From assembly GCF_004791025.1 (NCBI RefSeq), contig NZ_SRUO01000009.1, positions 62,001 to 126,000 on the forward strand: DNA of 64,000 bases. The letters run 5' to 3'. Below, piece by piece: positions 43,043-53,745 of the stretch. Source of the stretch: Mesorhizobium sp. M4B.F.Ca.ET.203.01.1.1. GTDB lineage: Bacteria; Pseudomonadota; Alphaproteobacteria; Rhizobiales; Rhizobiaceae. The notes under the pieces are model-generated. The model was not told the origin of the DNA. It ran no database searches and worked only from the letters and a program-made list of their open reading frames with translations. The translations under genes and the position numbers were made by a program. The number at the start of each line of letters is the position of its first letter. The first letter of the stretch is position 1.

Positions 43043-43057
43043 GTTCTCTTTTCGTTC
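43043..43057. promoter_or_regulatory. LexA (SOS) box upstream of ssb
   Basis: GTTCTCTTTTCGTTC is an exact GTTC-N7-GTTC direct repeat, the LexA target of alphaproteobacteria. It is 102 bp from the ssb start and 82 bp from the cupin gene, so either could be controlled. A second perfect box lies before uvrA. Confidence 0.75.
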
Positions 43058-43138
43058 TAGGATGTGGGCGACGCGCTGTCAATGGTTGTCAGCAGCATGT
43101 AGTGTTCCGGCCCGGAATTTCCACGTGATCGGGAATGG

Positions 43139-43540
43139 ATGGAGTGCCAGGTGAATTCGATCGCACATGGGGACCAGCCGCGCGAACAGTGGCGCGCCGG
43201 TGTCGAGACACGCATGCACGTCTCGGCCAGAAATGGCGCCGCGCAGCTTTGCATCTTTGAGCAGTGGGTCGAACCCACGGTCGGCGCCCCGACGCATTGG
43301 CATTCGGTCGAGGAAGTGCTCACCGTCATCGCCGGCACGGCCGAGATGTGGATCGACGACGAGCACAGCGTGCTCACCGCAGGACAGTCTCTCATCATCC
43401 CTGCGCACAGGAAGCACGGCTTCCGCAATGTCGGCAACGAACCGCTTCACATCCATGCGGTGCTCGCTTCGCCGATCTTCGAAGCGACGTTCGACGGGCC
43501 GGCCGGACTGGTGAGACGCTGGCTTGCTGACGGTTCGTAA
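43139..43540 (+). CDS. Cupin-domain protein
   Basis: 133 aa. The cupin core is PTVGAPTHWHSVEEVLTVIA, with His pairs and Glu that bind a metal. GTAEMWIDDEHSVLTAGQSL follows, and IIPAHRKHGFRNVGNEPLHI holds the final His. Cupins of this length are often metal-dependent dioxygenases, isomerases or sensing proteins. The ATG at 43139 is weakly supported; a GTG at 43151 has GGAG six nt upstream and may be the true start. It diverges from ssb. Confidence 0.82.
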   Translation: MECQVNSIAHGDQPREQWRAGVETRMHVSARNGAAQLCIFEQWVEPTVGAPTHWHSVEEVLTVIAGTAEMWIDDEHSVLTAGQSLIIPAHRKHGFRNVGNEPLHIHAVLASPIFEATFDGPAGLVRRWLADGS

Positions 43541-43583
43541 ACAGCGCTTGCCAAATCAATAAGTATCGACTTATGCTTCAGCC

Positions 43584-43898
43584 ATGATCGAGGCAGAGAT
43601 TTTCCGCGCGCTGGCCGACCCGACGCGCCGCGCCGTCTACGAGCGGCTCGCCGCCAGCGAGATGACCGTGTCGGAGCTGCGCACCGGCATGACGGTATCG
43701 CAACCGGCGGTTTCCCAGCACCTGGCGGTGCTGCGCGGCGCCGGCCTGGTGGTCGAACGGCGCGCCGGCCGCAACGCCTATTACCGCGCCGACCCGCAAG
43801 GTCTCGAGCCGCTGCTCGGCTGGATCGAACGCTACCGCGCGTTCTGGCCGGAACGCATCGAGAAACTGAAGACAGTTCTGAAGGGAATGGACCAATGA
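43584..43898 (+). CDS. ArsR family winged-helix regulator
   Basis: 104 aa. It opens MIEAEIFRALADPTRRAVYE and continues LAASEMTVSELRTGMTVSQP, then AVSQHLAVLRGAGLVVERRA and GRNAYYRADPQGLEPLLGWI. This is the winged HTH of ArsR/SmtB type without metal-binding Cys, of the group that pairs with SRPBCC proteins. Its stop overlaps the SRPBCC gene by four bases, so they are coupled. The regulator probably controls this local operon in response to a small ligand. Confidence 0.92.
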   Translation: MIEAEIFRALADPTRRAVYERLAASEMTVSELRTGMTVSQPAVSQHLAVLRGAGLVVERRAGRNAYYRADPQGLEPLLGWIERYRAFWPERIEKLKTVLKGMDQ

Positions 43899-44359
43899 CG
43901 GAACGTCCTCCTGCCGAAGCGCCGCTCGACTTCGAATGCGAGCTTGCCGATCCGCCGGAGAAGGTCTGGCGCGCGCTGACCGAACCGGAACTGCTGGCGG
44001 CCTGGATGATGCCGAACGACATCACGCCTGAAGTGGGCAGCCGTTTCGCCTTTGCCGGACCCGAGGCGCCGATCGAATGCGAAGTCCTTGAAGCCGAGCC
44101 TGGACGACTGCTGCGCTATTCGTGGCGCGAGCGGCCCGGTGCCGACGATGCAGACAAGCTTCCAGCATTGGACAGCATCGTCACCTTCACGCTTGCCCGC
44201 ACGGTTTCCGGCGGCACGCATCTGCGCATCGTCCATGACGGCTTCGCCCGCACACCCGCCGTCGTCATGGCTGGCGCCGGCTGCCGGCTCGCTTTCAACG
44301 CGCAAGGCGCAGGACGCGCGATCGCGGCGAATGCGCCGCTGTTGCGGCGCGCGGCCTGA
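43895..44359 (+). CDS. SRPBCC (AHSA1-like) domain protein
   Basis: 154 aa. LDFECELADPPEKVWRALTE, then PELLAAWMMPNDITPEVGSR, SFAGPE-like strand, YSWRERPGADDADKL and TFTLARTVSGGTHLRIVHDG. This is the START-like helix-grip fold with a hydrophobic ligand cavity. ArsR-SRPBCC pairs are common in soil bacteria; the SRPBCC protein is thought to bind the ligand that matters to the regulator. It is followed 16 bp later by a clpP gene. Confidence 0.87.
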   Translation: MTERPPAEAPLDFECELADPPEKVWRALTEPELLAAWMMPNDITPEVGSRFAFAGPEAPIECEVLEAEPGRLLRYSWRERPGADDADKLPALDSIVTFTLARTVSGGTHLRIVHDGFARTPAVVMAGAGCRLAFNAQGAGRAIAANAPLLRRAA

Positions 44360-44375
44360 GCAAGGGAGAAACGAG

Positions 44376-44981
44376 ATGAGCGGGCTTGCCAATCTGGTGC
44401 CGATGGTGATCGAGCAGTCGAGCCGCGGCGAACGCGCCTTCGACATCTTCTCGCGGCTGCTGCGCGAGCGCATCATCTTCATCAACGGAGAGATCAACGA
44501 CGGCATGTCGGCGCTGGTCTGCGCGCAGCTCCTGTCGCTGGAGTCCGACAATCCCGACAAGGAGATATCGCTCTACATCAACTCGCCTGGCGGGGTGGTG
44601 ACCAGCGGCTTCGCCATCTACGACACGATGCGCTACATCTCCTGCCCCGTGTCGACCGTGTGCATGGGCTTTGCCGCCTCGATGGCGTCCTTCCTGCTGA
44701 TGGCGGGCGAGCCGGGGCGCCGCATCGCGCTGCCCAACTCCAGCATCGTGCTGCATCAGCCGCTGGGCGGCTTCCAGGGCCAGGCTTCCGACATCCAGCG
44801 TCACGCCGAAGGCATCATGCGCACCAAGCGGCGCATGACCGAGCTCTATGCGCATCATTGCGGCCGGACCTACGAGGAGGTCGAGCGCACGCTCGACCGC
44901 GACTATTTCATGACTGCCGAGGAGGCGAAGGCCTGGGGCCTCGTCGACCATGTCTACGACACCCGCAAGAAGGCCGCGTGA
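44376..44981 (+). CDS. clpP: ClpP-type serine protease subunit (paralogue)
   Basis: 201 aa from the ATG at 44376, preceded by AGGGAGAAACG. The catalytic triad is present: Ser102 in GFAASMAS, His127 in LHQPLGG and Asp176 in TLDRDYF. Conserved ClpP blocks are INSPGGVVTSGFAIYDTMRY, the GRRIALPNSSIVLHQPLG strand and EEAKAWGLVD. It needs a Clp ATPase partner (ClpX or ClpA), and none lies nearby. It is probably a second or third ClpP, as rhizobia usually carry several; the clpX-linked copy would be elsewhere. It may be co-transcribed with the ArsR-SRPBCC pair. Confidence 0.93.
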   Translation: MSGLANLVPMVIEQSSRGERAFDIFSRLLRERIIFINGEINDGMSALVCAQLLSLESDNPDKEISLYINSPGGVVTSGFAIYDTMRYISCPVSTVCMGFAASMASFLLMAGEPGRRIALPNSSIVLHQPLGGFQGQASDIQRHAEGIMRTKRRMTELYAHHCGRTYEEVERTLDRDYFMTAEEAKAWGLVDHVYDTRKKAA

Positions 44982-45054
44982 AGGAATGCCGGCGCGCGGC
45001 AATTTGATCGCGTGCGATCTGGCATCGCTGCCGTGCCGACCCTATAGTCCGGCA

Positions 45055-45333
45055 ATGATTGGCAAGCATTCTTCCACACTCCTGGGAATCGTGGCGGTCG
45101 CGTGCGTGTTGGCGGGCGCCGCCGTCGCCGATGACAGCGCGACGCAGAAGGGCGCGCTGCCCGGCGTCAGCAGCGACTATCGCATCGCCAAGCCTGCCCC
45201 GCAGCCCGAACCCGACGACGCGCTGCCCGCCGGCGGCAACGGCCAGTTCAAGATCGGCGATACCGACGTCAGGATTTCCGGCAGCATAACCATCGACATG
45301 GCGACGGGCGGGATCAGGCCGCCGGGCCACTAG
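45055..45333 (+). CDS. Small secreted hypothetical protein, 92 aa
   Basis: Begins MIGKHSSTLLGIVAVACVLA with a hydrophobic signal and an AGAAVADD cleavage region. The mature part is QKGALPGVSSDYRIAKPAPQ, then PEPDDALPAGGNGQFKIGDT and DVRISGSITIDMATGGIRPP. It is Pro/Gly-rich, with a VRISGSITIDM strand segment. No family recognised. The ribosome site is weak and an upstream in-frame reading exists, but the signal sequence supports this start. Confidence 0.6.
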   Translation: MIGKHSSTLLGIVAVACVLAGAAVADDSATQKGALPGVSSDYRIAKPAPQPEPDDALPAGGNGQFKIGDTDVRISGSITIDMATGGIRPPGH

Positions 45334-45421
45334 CCGGCTACCGTCCGGGCGCTTCGCTGCCTAGACTGCGATTCCAATGTTTCCAATGGCAATGGGGTGT
45401 AGCGTGCTTGCACAAACGAAC

Positions 45422-45459
45422 AGCCCCGCCGTTGCTTCCGCAAAACGGACGGGGCTTTT
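45422..45459 (+). terminator. Terminator-like hairpin
   Basis: AGCCCCGCCGT (45422-45432) pairs with ACGGACGGGGCT (45445-45456) with one bulged A and a 12-nt loop, then TTTTC. It probably ends transcription from the clpP/92-aa genes. Confidence 0.65.
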
Positions 45460-45923
45460 CTGGATTTGAAATCCAAACTTGCCGGGAGTGTTCTGCCGGC
45501 GTTTGATTTCGGATGCATCGCGGCATTCAGCCGACGATCCGACTATCGTCTCTAATTGTGAGGATTCGACAGGTCACGGTTTGTCGGGCTGACGCTCACG
45601 CCTGCCCTGGCACTTATGCCCGCCGCGGCTCCATCTTGGTGTGGAGCCTCAAGGGACTGTCCGGTGGCGTCATGCTCCGCTCCTGGGTCCGTTGCGACAA
45701 TTGTCGTCCAGAGCGCAAATCGCAAAACCTGCGGCGTCTCGCAGGCCACCTTTGGGCGGCGAGGCCATCGAAAGACAGCCGGCTCCGTTGGACCTGTGGA
45801 CACTGCTCCCCTCGCTCGGAGACGTCAACCATCGAATAGCCGGTTACCGAAAAATGTGATCGCCGGGAGGTTACGTCCAGGTCAAGTCGAGACCGGATTT
45901 CCACACCGCTTTGTCAGGAGCGT

Positions 45924-45938
45924 GTTCGGCCTTTGTTC
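45924..45938. promoter_or_regulatory. LexA (SOS) box upstream of uvrA
   Basis: GTTCGGCCTTTGTTC is an exact GTTC-N7-GTTC repeat, the alphaproteobacterial LexA target. It is about 150 bp upstream of the uvrA start, consistent with SOS control of excision repair. Confidence 0.75.
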
Positions 45939-46089
45939 TTTCCGCTTGCTCGCCCGCGCGAAAGACGCTTAAACGCTTTTGTCGAGAATTGTGGCGTCTC
46001 TCGACGTGGCGGGAAAATTACCTACATAGGGGATGGCCGGGAGAAACCCGCCGATCCCACGAATTCCAGACCTGAGGCGGCGACCGGCG

Positions 46090-49011
<2,922 letters not shown>

Positions 49012-49044
49012 GTGCGCAATCGTCAGTGCCTGGAGAGCGTTTGA

Positions 49045-49509
49045 ATGACAATCACAAAGGCGCTTGCGGCGGATCTCCCCGCGGTCGTTTCGCTGACCAC
49101 CGCCGCCTACGCGCCCTACACCGCGCTGCTCGGCGCGCCACCCATGCCGGTGACGGAAGACTATGCGCCGCGCATCGGGCGCGGCGAGGTCTGGCTGCTG
49201 GAGAGCGGTGCTGAGCTTGCCGGGCTGATCGTGCTCGAGCGCCATGCCGACCATGTCATGATCTTCAGCGTGGCCGTGTCGCCTGCGTTTCAAGGCAGAG
49301 GTCTCGGCATCAAACTGCTCAAGTTCGCCGACGAACAGACACGGTCATGGGGTCTGCCGGAAGTGCGGCTCTACACCAATTCGCGGATGGAGCGAAACAT
49401 CGCGCTCTATACGGCCTATGGTTTCCGGGAAACGGGTCGCCGGGCACACCCCTACCGGCCAGGATGGATTGTGGTCGACATGGCCAAGCCGGTCGGCCAA
49501 GCCGCCTGA
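49045..49509 (+). CDS. GNAT family N-acetyltransferase
   Basis: 154 aa. MTITKALAADLPAVVSLTTA, then GEVWLLESGAELAGLIVLER, the acetyl-CoA motif VAVSPAFQGRGLGIKLLKFA (Q/RxxGxG/A) and LYTNSRMERNIALYTAYGFR near the C-terminus. It transfers acetyl to an unknown amine, probably a small molecule or protein N-terminus. It follows uvrA by 33 bp and precedes a DUF72 gene by 28 bp, likely in one transcript. Confidence 0.92.
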   Translation: MTITKALAADLPAVVSLTTAAYAPYTALLGAPPMPVTEDYAPRIGRGEVWLLESGAELAGLIVLERHADHVMIFSVAVSPAFQGRGLGIKLLKFADEQTRSWGLPEVRLYTNSRMERNIALYTAYGFRETGRRAHPYRPGWIVVDMAKPVGQAA

Positions 49510-49537
49510 TAGCTCTTTTGAAACTGGGAGGATGACA

Positions 49538-50344
49538 ATGGCCAGCCAAGGAACGATCCGCTCGGGCATGGGCGGCTGGACGTTCGAGCCGTGGGACACG
49601 TCCTTCTATCCGGACAAGCTGTCCAAGGCCAAGCAGCTCCAATACGCCAGCCGGCAGGTGCCGAGCATCGAGGTCAACGGCACCTTCTATTCCAGCTTCA
49701 AGGAGCCGACCTTTGTGAAATGGGCAAACGAGGCGCCGGACGGTTTCGTCTATTCGCTGAAAGGCAACCGCTTCGTCACCAACCGGCGCGTGCTGGGCGA
49801 GGCCGGCGAGTCGATGATGCGTTTCCTCGGCTCCGGCGTCGCCGCGCTCGGCGACAAGCTCGGCCCGATCCTGTGGCAGTTCGCGCCGACGAAGAAATTC
49901 GACGCGGATGATTTCGAAGCCTTCTTGAAGCTGCTCCCCGAGAAGCAGGACGGCGTCGCGCTGCGCCACGCGCTGGAAGTCCGCCACGACAGCTTCATCG
50001 TGCCGGAATTCGCGGCGCTTGCGCGCAAGTACAAGGCGGCGATCGTCTATGCCGACCATGCCAAATATCCGGCTATCGCCGACGTCACCGGCGATTTCGT
50101 CTATGCGCGCCTGCAGACCGGCAGCGACGACAATCCCGACTGCTACACGCCGAAAGGGTTGGATGAGTGGGCGACGCGGGTAAAGACCTGGGCGGAAGGC
50201 AAGCAGCCGGCCGACCTGCCGCGCGTCGATCCCAAAATCGACGCGCCGGTCAAGCCGCGCGACGTGTTCGCCTATTTCATCACCGAGGGCAAGGTGCGCG
50301 CACCGTTCGGCGCCATGGCGCTGATGAAGCGCGTGACCGGCTGA
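49538..50344 (+). CDS. DUF72 domain protein
   Basis: 268 aa from the ATG at 49538 (MASQGTIRSGMGGWTFEPWD), preceded by GGGAGGATG. The DUF72 TIM-barrel-like core has SFYPDKLSKAKQLQYASRQV, then SIEVNGTFYSSFKEPTFVKW, GPILWQFAPTKKF, ALEVRHDSFIVPEFAALARK and FVYARLQTGSDDNPDCYTPK. The conserved Glu/Asn/Tyr/Arg residues suggest a nuclease- or isomerase-like pocket; the family (YecE-like) has no settled function. Its neighbour on the left is an acetyltransferase. Confidence 0.93.
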   Translation: MASQGTIRSGMGGWTFEPWDTSFYPDKLSKAKQLQYASRQVPSIEVNGTFYSSFKEPTFVKWANEAPDGFVYSLKGNRFVTNRRVLGEAGESMMRFLGSGVAALGDKLGPILWQFAPTKKFDADDFEAFLKLLPEKQDGVALRHALEVRHDSFIVPEFAALARKYKAAIVYADHAKYPAIADVTGDFVYARLQTGSDDNPDCYTPKGLDEWATRVKTWAEGKQPADLPRVDPKIDAPVKPRDVFAYFITEGKVRAPFGAMALMKRVTG

Positions 50345-50457
50345 CGCGGCAAAATCTCGGTATCTTCGCGGATATCGTAACGGTATCGACACTTCCTTGC
50401 GGCACTAATAGCCGACGCCAGAGCAGACTCTGGCGCCGCCGCCGGCAAGGACAGGGC

Positions 50458-51609
50458 ATGCTGCTCGACTACAATTCAATGCTGCTGGCGGTCGGCTTTT
50501 CCGCCGCCTGCCTCAGCATGACGTTGTTCGGCACATGGCTGACCGCCCGCTCCGACAGGTTTCTTCTGACCTGGGCCATCAGCGTGCTGCTGATCGTCGG
50601 CGAGGTGTTTGTCTATGACGCTTATATCGAATCCCCTGGGCCTGTCCTTGGCGTTCTGACGCTGGCACTTCTGCTGCTCGGCTTTTCGGTGATGCTGGGT
50701 GCCGCCCACCAGTTCAGGACAGGGCGCTCGCCATTGCCGCGCGTCCTGGTGGGCGCCGGCATTTCGCTCGCTTTGGCGCTGCCGCCCATGGCGCTCGGCT
50801 ATGACGGGCTTGGCTTCATGCTGGAGAATTTCCTTGCCGGCCTGCTGCTGTTCGCGACGGCGCATGAATACTGGCGCGGGCGGGAGGAAGCGCCTGCGCC
50901 GCTGCAGGGTGTCGCCCTGCTCTATTCGCTGACCGCGGCTTCGTTCGTGCTGTGCGCGGCGGTGCTGGCCTGGGACGGCAGGCTGGTGCTCGGCCACGCG
51001 CCGAGCAACTGGGCCGAGGATCTCAGCCTCATCATCGTCATCGCCTCGATGACCGGCATCGGCGGGCTGTCGCTGGCGCTGAACCAGGGGCGGCTGGCGC
51101 AGCATCACCGGCGCAATGCGCTCACCGATCCGCTGACCGGCCTGCTCAACCGGCGCGCGCTGTTCGACCTGCATGGCGAGGCGCCCGTCGGCGCTTTCAT
51201 GGCGGTGGTGGTGTTCGACCTCGACGGCTTCAAGGCGATCAACGACGAATTCGGCCATGCCGCCGGCGACGCGGTGCTGAAAGTATTCGCCGAGGAACTC
51301 GCCGCCAATCTTCAGCCAACCGATGCCGCCGCGCGCCTTGGCGGCGAGGAATTCGCGCTGGTGCTCAAGCGCACCTTGCCGGAAAAGGTGGAGTTCGCCG
51401 CCGAGCGCATCCGCGCATCGTTCGCGGCGCGCCGCATCGAAACCGAGACGCGCCCGCTGTCCTGCACCGTCAGCGCCGGCTACGCCTTCGGCAGCCAGGA
51501 CGGCACCAGCTTCGACAAGGTGCTGAGCGCCGCCGACAAGGCGCTTTATGCCGCCAAGCGGAGCGGCCGCAACCGCGTGCTTGCCGCGACGCTGCGGCGC
51601 GCGAGCTAG
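50458..51609 (+). CDS. Diguanylate cyclase (GGDEF) with N-terminal membrane sensor
   Basis: 383 aa from the ATG at 50458, ACAGGGC upstream. About seven hydrophobic helices (residues 1-200) form a membrane sensor; I do not match a named MASE domain. The cytoplasmic GGDEF domain starts LTDPLTGLLNRRALFDLHGE, has FDLDGFKAINDEFGHAAGDA, the active-site RLGGEEFALVLKR, and ends ADKALYAAKRSGRNRVL. No RxxD inhibitory site is present just before GGEEF. It makes c-di-GMP in response to an unknown cue. Single gene. Confidence 0.93.
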   Translation: MLLDYNSMLLAVGFSAACLSMTLFGTWLTARSDRFLLTWAISVLLIVGEVFVYDAYIESPGPVLGVLTLALLLLGFSVMLGAAHQFRTGRSPLPRVLVGAGISLALALPPMALGYDGLGFMLENFLAGLLLFATAHEYWRGREEAPAPLQGVALLYSLTAASFVLCAAVLAWDGRLVLGHAPSNWAEDLSLIIVIASMTGIGGLSLALNQGRLAQHHRRNALTDPLTGLLNRRALFDLHGEAPVGAFMAVVVFDLDGFKAINDEFGHAAGDAVLKVFAEELAANLQPTDAAARLGGEEFALVLKRTLPEKVEFAAERIRASFAARRIETETRPLSCTVSAGYAFGSQDGTSFDKVLSAADKALYAAKRSGRNRVLAATLRRAS

Positions 51610-51628
51610 CGCCCGGCCTGCCTTCGCT

Positions 51629-51802
51629 TCAGTGCGCCATCACCTCGTTGTAGGCATCGAGGTCGACGTAGAAAACCTTGGTCATTTCACCAATCAGCTC
51701 GTCCGGATCGTAGCCCTGCGACCTCAGGATGTTGATGGCGGTGATGATGTCGACGCGCTCGGTGAGGCGTCGCTTCTGGTAGTCCTCCACAAAACGATCC
51801 AT
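51629..51802 (-). CDS. Small conserved-looking soluble protein, 57 aa
   Basis: MDRFVEDYQKRRLTERVDII, then TAINILRSQGYDPDELIGEM and TKVFYVDLDAYNEVMAH. The ATG at 51802 has AGGGGAAAGG upstream. The charged, helix-rich pattern with LRSQGYDPDELIGEM and the VDLDAYNEVM end looks evolutionarily constrained, but I do not recognise the family. Convergent with the diguanylate cyclase gene, 19 bp away. Confidence 0.7.
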   Translation of the reverse strand: MDRFVEDYQKRRLTERVDIITAINILRSQGYDPDELIGEMTKVFYVDLDAYNEVMAH

Positions 51803-52002
51803 CGCCTTTCCCCTGGCAAGAGTCTTTTGGACGCATTGACCGACAATCACTGCGGGGAAGCTAGGCCTGCTTGCTTGCGTGGAACTTGCCGGCTGGGCCC
51901 GCGCCTTCCCCCTCATTCGCGACTGGTACGGAAAGCGGCCGACTCACCAAGGCCAAGAAAAGACTAGCATGCGGCATTAAACGCGCCAGAGCTGCCGAAC
52001 AC

Positions 52003-52219
52003 TTCGTCATCCTTGGGCGCAGCGACGCGAAGCGGAGCGAAGACGCTAGGATCCATGCCGTTACTTGGAAGCGCCACTAACGGCGCAGAATTGGGAATGG
52101 TTGGGGCGCTGAGCAATCATTCTATTCTGTACCGCTGCACCATTCGGCAGAGGTAACGGCATGGACCCTGGGGTCTGCGCCGCGTCGCTTCGCTCCTTGC
52201 TCCGCCCAAGGATGACGAA
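52003..52219. repeat. Large inverted repeat (MITE-like or REP-like element) next to urtE
   Basis: The left arm (52003-52073) starts TTCGTCATCCTTGGGCGC and ends near GGATCCATGCCGTTACT. The right arm (52151-52219) starts AGGTAACGGCATGGACCC and ends GCCCAAGGATGACGAA. They pair with several mismatches and an indel around a loop of about 77 bp. The outer 15 bp and the TAACGGCATGG block are complementary. The region before it (51803-52002) shows nothing I can assign. Confidence 0.75.
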
Positions 52220-52226
52220 AAGGCAG

Positions 52227-52922
52227 CTACACCGTCAGGAACTTCCGAACATCCGCGCGGTCGAGATCTTCGGCCGGGCCGGTGTGGACGATCTGGCCGC
52301 GGTCCATGATGTTGACCTCGTCGGCGAGCTCGCGGCAGAAGTCGAGATATTGCTCGACGAGCAGCACGGCAATGCCGGCCTGGTCGCGCAGGTAACGGAT
52401 GGCGCGGCCGATGTCCTTGATGATCGAGGGCTGGATGCCTTCGGTCGGCTCGTCGAGCACCAGCAGCTTCGGCCGCATCACCAGCGCCCGGCCGATGGCG
52501 AGCTGCTGCTGCTGGCCACCGGAGAGATCGCCGCCGCGCCGGCCGAGCATCTGCTTCAACACCGGAAACAGCTCGAAGACGTGCGCTGGAATGTTGCGGT
52601 CGGCGCGTTTCAGCGGCGCGAAGCCGGTCTCCAGATTCTCGCGTACCGTCAGCAGCGGGAAGACCTCCCTGCCCTGCGGCACGAATGCGATGCCCGACCG
52701 GGCGCGGTCATACGCCGCGCTCCGGTCGAGCGCCTTCCCCTCGAAGGCAACGCTTCCGCTCGTCAGCCTGTGGTGGCCGACGATCGATCTCATCAAACTG
52801 GTCTTGCCGACGCCGTTGCGGCCGAGCACGCAAGTGATCTTGCCGGCGCCGGCCTTCAGCGAAACGCCGCGCAGCGCCTGGGCGGCGCCGTAGTGCAGCG
52901 TGGCATTGGAGACTTCGAGCAT
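52227..52922 (-). CDS. urtE: Urea ABC transporter ATP-binding protein UrtE
   Basis: 231 aa from the ATG at 52922 (MLEVSNATLHYGAAQALRGV), preceded by GGAGACGC. Walker A GRNGVGKTSLMRSI, signature LSGGQQQQLAIGRALV, Walker B LLVLDEPTEGIQPSII and H-loop LLVEQYLDFCRELAD are present. It is LivF-like, and the EGIQPSI motif is typical of UrtE. It works with UrtD as the ATPase pair of the urea uptake system. It is last in the operon, next to a large inverted repeat. Confidence 0.95.
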   Translation of the reverse strand: MLEVSNATLHYGAAQALRGVSLKAGAGKITCVLGRNGVGKTSLMRSIVGHHRLTSGSVAFEGKALDRSAAYDRARSGIAFVPQGREVFPLLTVRENLETGFAPLKRADRNIPAHVFELFPVLKQMLGRRGGDLSGGQQQQLAIGRALVMRPKLLVLDEPTEGIQPSIIKDIGRAIRYLRDQAGIAVLLVEQYLDFCRELADEVNIMDRGQIVHTGPAEDLDRADVRKFLTV

Positions 52923-52992
52923 GGTCAGCGTCTCCTCCAACGCTTGAGGAAGGCAAGGTCGAAACGATGGAAGGGAACCCGCCAGACCATGC

Positions 52993-53739
52993 TCAGCGCC
53001 CCAGATAGACTTCGACGACACGCTCGTCGGCCGAGACGAAATCGAGCGTGCCTTCCGACAGAACCGAGCCCTCGTGCAGGCAGGTGACCTTGACGCCGAG
53101 CTCGCGCACGAAATGCATGTCGTGCTCGACGACGATGACCGAATGGTCGCGGGCGATATCCTTGAGCAGGCGCGCCGTCTCCACGGTTTCGGCATCGGTC
53201 ATGCCGGCGACCGGCTCGTCGACCAGCAGCAGTTTCGGGTCCTGCGCCAGCAGCATGCCGATCTCCAGCCATTGCTTCTGGCCGTGGCTGAGATTGGCGG
53301 CGAGCTCGTCGCGCTTGTCGCCCAGACGGATGATGCCGAGGATGTCGTCGATGCGCCGCACGTCCGCCGTCGAGCGGCGATGGAACAGCGCCGGGAAGAT
53401 CGAACGCGGCCCCTTCAGCGCCAGCATCAGATTCTCTTCGATGGTGTGGCTCTCGAAGACGGTCGGCTTCTGGAATTTTCGGCCGATGCCCATCATGGCG
53501 ATCTCGGCCTCGTCATGCCGGGTGAGATCGACCTGGCCGTGGAAAAAGACCTCGCCCTCATCCGGCCGCGTCTTGCCGGTGACGATATCCATCATCGTCG
53601 TCTTGCCGGCGCCGTTGGGGCCGATGATCGCCCGCATCTCGCCCTTGTCGAGCACCAGCGACAGATTGTTGATGGCGCGGAAGCCGTCGAAGGAGACCGA
53701 GACGCCGTCGAGATAGAGGATGGTGTGCGACTTGCTCAT
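52993..53739 (-). CDS. urtD: Urea ABC transporter ATP-binding protein UrtD
   Basis: 248 aa. Walker A GPNGAGKTTMMDIVTGKTRP, Q-loop GIGRKFQKPTVFESHTIEEN, signature LSHGQKQWLEIGMLLAQDP (the LSHGQ form is usual in UrtD), Walker B LLLVDEPVAGMTDAET and H-loop IVVEHDMHFVRELGVKVTCL. It is LivG-like. It heterodimerises with UrtE to power urea uptake. It follows urtC by 6 bp and precedes urtE by 70 bp. Confidence 0.95.
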   Translation of the reverse strand: MSKSHTILYLDGVSVSFDGFRAINNLSLVLDKGEMRAIIGPNGAGKTTMMDIVTGKTRPDEGEVFFHGQVDLTRHDEAEIAMMGIGRKFQKPTVFESHTIEENLMLALKGPRSIFPALFHRRSTADVRRIDDILGIIRLGDKRDELAANLSHGQKQWLEIGMLLAQDPKLLLVDEPVAGMTDAETVETARLLKDIARDHSVIVVEHDMHFVRELGVKVTCLHEGSVLSEGTLDFVSADERVVEVYLGR

Positions 53740-53745
53740 GATCGG

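Larger units (their letters stand above)
45334..46089. other. Intergenic region between the 92-aa gene and uvrA
   Basis: About 750 bp with no convincing gene. Reading frames longer than 80 codons on both strands have random Arg/Pro/Ser composition and no ribosome sites. It holds a terminator-like hairpin (45422-45459) and the LexA box of uvrA (45924-45938). The rest has no repeat that I can see. Confidence 0.5.

Noticed and set aside
45513..45839. 108-codon reading upstream of uvrA
   Set aside because: No ribosome site, composition typical of random GC-rich DNA, and an overlapping reading on the opposite strand is equally good.
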